From contig NJBN01000007.1 in NCBI GenBank assembly GCA_005223185.1, positions 64,001 to 128,000 on the forward strand: a stretch of 64,000 nt of DNA. The letters are read 5' to 3'. Positions 62,459 to 64,000 of the stretch are shown here, in pieces (the stretch's first letter is position 1; every line of letters begins with the position of its first letter). Under the pieces are notes generated by a model. That model saw nothing but the letters and a program-made list of their open reading frames with translations. It did no database searches and was not told where the DNA came from. The translations under genes and the position numbers were made by a program. The DNA comes from a candidate division LCP-89 bacterium B3_LCP. GTDB taxonomy: Bacteria > Electryoneota > B3-LCP.

Positions 62459-64000
62459 TCAGTAAGTTTCAACTCCAATGGTAAACCATAATTCGCGCAA
62501 TGGCGTAGGAGCTGTATCAACTATTCGGTAGGCTTCATTAAAGACGTTTCTGACTTCTACTTGCAGTCTCAGAGTAGTTTTTGCTTTGAACATCAGGAAA
62601 CGCTTTGATACGAAAATATCCCAGACCTTGTAAGGGCTTAGCGACTTAGTATTAGCTTCATTGGTAAAACGTCTGCTGACCCAGCGCGAAGTCGTATTAA
62701 TTACCCATGATGCGATTTCTTTGCGGATGGATAGTGTGAAAGTATTTACGGGTCTGTAGGGCAGGTAATTGCCATCAGTGTTGGATTCACCTGAACGATT
62801 GATCGCCTGCAGCCACCTGTAGGCAAAATGTACTTCAGGGATAATAGACTTAGCTACAGCACTTTTTCTCAACGTAATTTCTGCACCATATATGTAAGCG
62901 CTGGACATGTTTAAGGGTTTCCACCTGTTGTCGAAATCGAGTCGCCAGTAGATCAGATCCCACACGTCACGGTCGAAATAGGTGACGCCAAATTCCGTAC
63001 CCGCTATTCCCATCTTAGCAGATATTTCGCGGTTGTAGCTTCTCTCCGGTTTCAGGTCGGGATTGCCAGTGGATTGAAGGTCTTCCTGCCAGAACAGCGA
63101 GTTGAAGGAAGGCAGTCTGTAAGCTCCGGCTATTTCAGCTCGAAGGGACCAGTACAGGTTGGCGCTCTTTCCAATTTCAATTCCCAACCGGGGCGTTATG
63201 AAAACTTCATCGTCATCATACCCATCTGCGCGCAAACCGGTGAATATGCCGATTTTTACCGGTAGAGTTTTTTCATGCCAGGGATAACCCTGCACCTGAA
63301 GGTAGCCAAATTGGTGAAAGCGTTGGGCATAATCCTCCTGGATCTGATCTGACCACAAACGTTCCAAATCCAAGCCTCCGCCGAAACCGATATCATGCCA
63401 GCCTGAACCTGAGAAGCGCCAATCTAAATAAGACCGGTACGCTTCACCGCGCAACTGGGTTGAACTGCCCAAAAGAGGAAACTGCGCACCGTAATCGGTC
63501 TTAGTTTTCTGATTATAACCTTCTACCTTCACACTCGCTGCAGGTAGAAACCTGATGGTATCAGGGGAAAAAGTCAAAGTCAAATCCTGCCTATCGTCTT
63601 CGGTGAAGGATTCGTGTTCAAACAGTGACAATGGTAAGTAATCGGGATTATTCCTGTGCAGGATGGTGCGACGGTAACTTAGATCAAACCAGGATGGCGG
63701 CGCTATTTTTACCGAAAAGTAATCTCTACGGTAGTCTGCAGTAAGGCGCGTAAAGGTTTCGCCCACGTTGCGTGTATATAAATCAATACCATCATCAGAG
63801 ACGATTTCATAGCGATATTCACCGGTCGATTCCTTATGTTCGATATTTCCTAAGATTGACCAGGAATGCACGTTTTCTCCGACGGTAACAGCGGCCCGCT
63901 TCTCTCCATAACTGGATAAGCCCGCCTGCAACTGATACTGCCTGGCTCCGGGTTTTAAGGTAACCAAGTTGATAACGCCTCCGATAGCCTGAGCACCCAG
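62459..64000 (-). CDS. TonB-dependent receptor (5' end outside window)
   Basis: The frame is open to the right edge and reads LGAQAIGGVINLVTLKPGA there, the last strand of a TonB plug domain, so the signal peptide, TonB box and most of the plug lie beyond the window. The remaining 500 or so residues are a 22-strand barrel: GAYRLPSFNSLFWQEDLQ, NPDLKPERSYNREI, YIYGAEITLRK, LRLQVEVRNVFNEAYRIVD and a terminal IGVETY. It resembles BtuB-like and vitamin/metal chelate receptors (motif FNEAYR). Substrate not deducible. Confidence 0.93.
   Translation of the reverse strand: MGAQAIGGVINLVTLKPGARQYQLQAGLSSYGEKRAAVTVGENVHSWSILGNIEHKESTGEYRYEIVSDDGIDLYTRNVGETFTRLTADYRRDYFSVKIAPPSWFDLSYRRTILHRNNPDYLPLSLFEHESFTEDDRQDLTLTFSPDTIRFLPAASVKVEGYNQKTKTDYGAQFPLLGSSTQLRGEAYRSYLDWRFSGSGWHDIGFGGGLDLERLWSDQIQEDYAQRFHQFGYLQVQGYPWHEKTLPVKIGIFTGLRADGYDDDEVFITPRLGIEIGKSANLYWSLRAEIAGAYRLPSFNSLFWQEDLQSTGNPDLKPERSYNREISAKMGIAGTEFGVTYFDRDVWDLIYWRLDFDNRWKPLNMSSAYIYGAEITLRKSAVAKSIIPEVHFAYRWLQAINRSGESNTDGNYLPYRPVNTFTLSIRKEIASWVINTTSRWVSRRFTNEANTKSLSPYKVWDIFVSKRFLMFKAKTTLRLQVEVRNVFNEAYRIVDTAPTPLRELWFTIGVETY

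Overview
The window looks like a chromosomal segment of an uncultured Gram-negative bacterium of the FCB superphylum. The evidence is a set of secreted proteins ending in 'YPNPFNP'-type sorting domains (as used by type IX secretion), a PorD/DUF4835-like protein, a TonB-dependent receptor, a TonB C-terminal domain protein, a family 9 glycosyltransferase, lytic transglycosylase and amidase genes, and many two-component proteins. Sigma70-type promoters are clear (TTGACA/T, 17 bp, TATATT-like), and there are three close matches to sigma54 promoters. I cannot name the phylum from sequence alone.

Layout. 1-12031 (+): a type IV pilus / type II secretion-like cluster cut by the left edge (PilB-like ATPase, pseudopilin-like proteins, a receiver-cNMP regulator, a DUF4900-like protein, an Ig-repeat lipoprotein, a PilT-like ATPase, a fused PilM/PilN/TPR protein, a PilO/PilP-like protein and a short secretin). 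12032-15947: an accessory island with one TIR-STAND-TPR gene between inverted composite repeats. 15948-19895 (-): two two-component operons, one of them encoding an NtrC-type sigma54 activator. 20126-23208 (+): ROK sugar kinase and GH57 glucan enzyme. 23564-24781 (-): an A+T-rich PLD-domain gene. 25061-30862 (-): the lower half of reductive pyrimidine degradation, interrupted by a four-helix-bundle gene with inverted-repeat flanks. 31280-38082 (-): a five-gene phosphorelay operon preceded by a SulP transporter with a large insertion. 38295-45540 (-): seven-repeat propeller-like exoproteins, a saccharopine dehydrogenase, a tRNA(CAT) and a duplicated tRNA 3' half, and a LamG exoprotein. 45920-53876 (-): radical SAM, glycosyltransferase 9, Rho, FolC, MurI, cell-wall amidase. 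54029-64000: TonB-C protein, a candidate sigma54-dependent small RNA, MltB/HEPN/receiver operon, outer-membrane proteins, PorD-like protein, ImpE-like TPR protein and a right-edge-truncated TonB-dependent receptor.

Most noteworthy: (i) a free-standing transcription unit at 54816-54953 with a sigma54 promoter and a terminator but no reading frame, plus two more sigma54 promoters in the same window; (ii) the TIR-STAND-TPR protein, a likely immune-type sensor; (iii) a phosphorelay operon built of receivers, a cytidylate-kinase-like/receiver fusion and a phosphotransfer-only kinase relative; (iv) a 411-bp four-helix-bundle unit with inverted repeats placed exactly at the stop codon of mmsA; (v) a 50-bp exact repeat of the tRNA 3' half enclosing one exoprotein gene, like an attachment-site pair.
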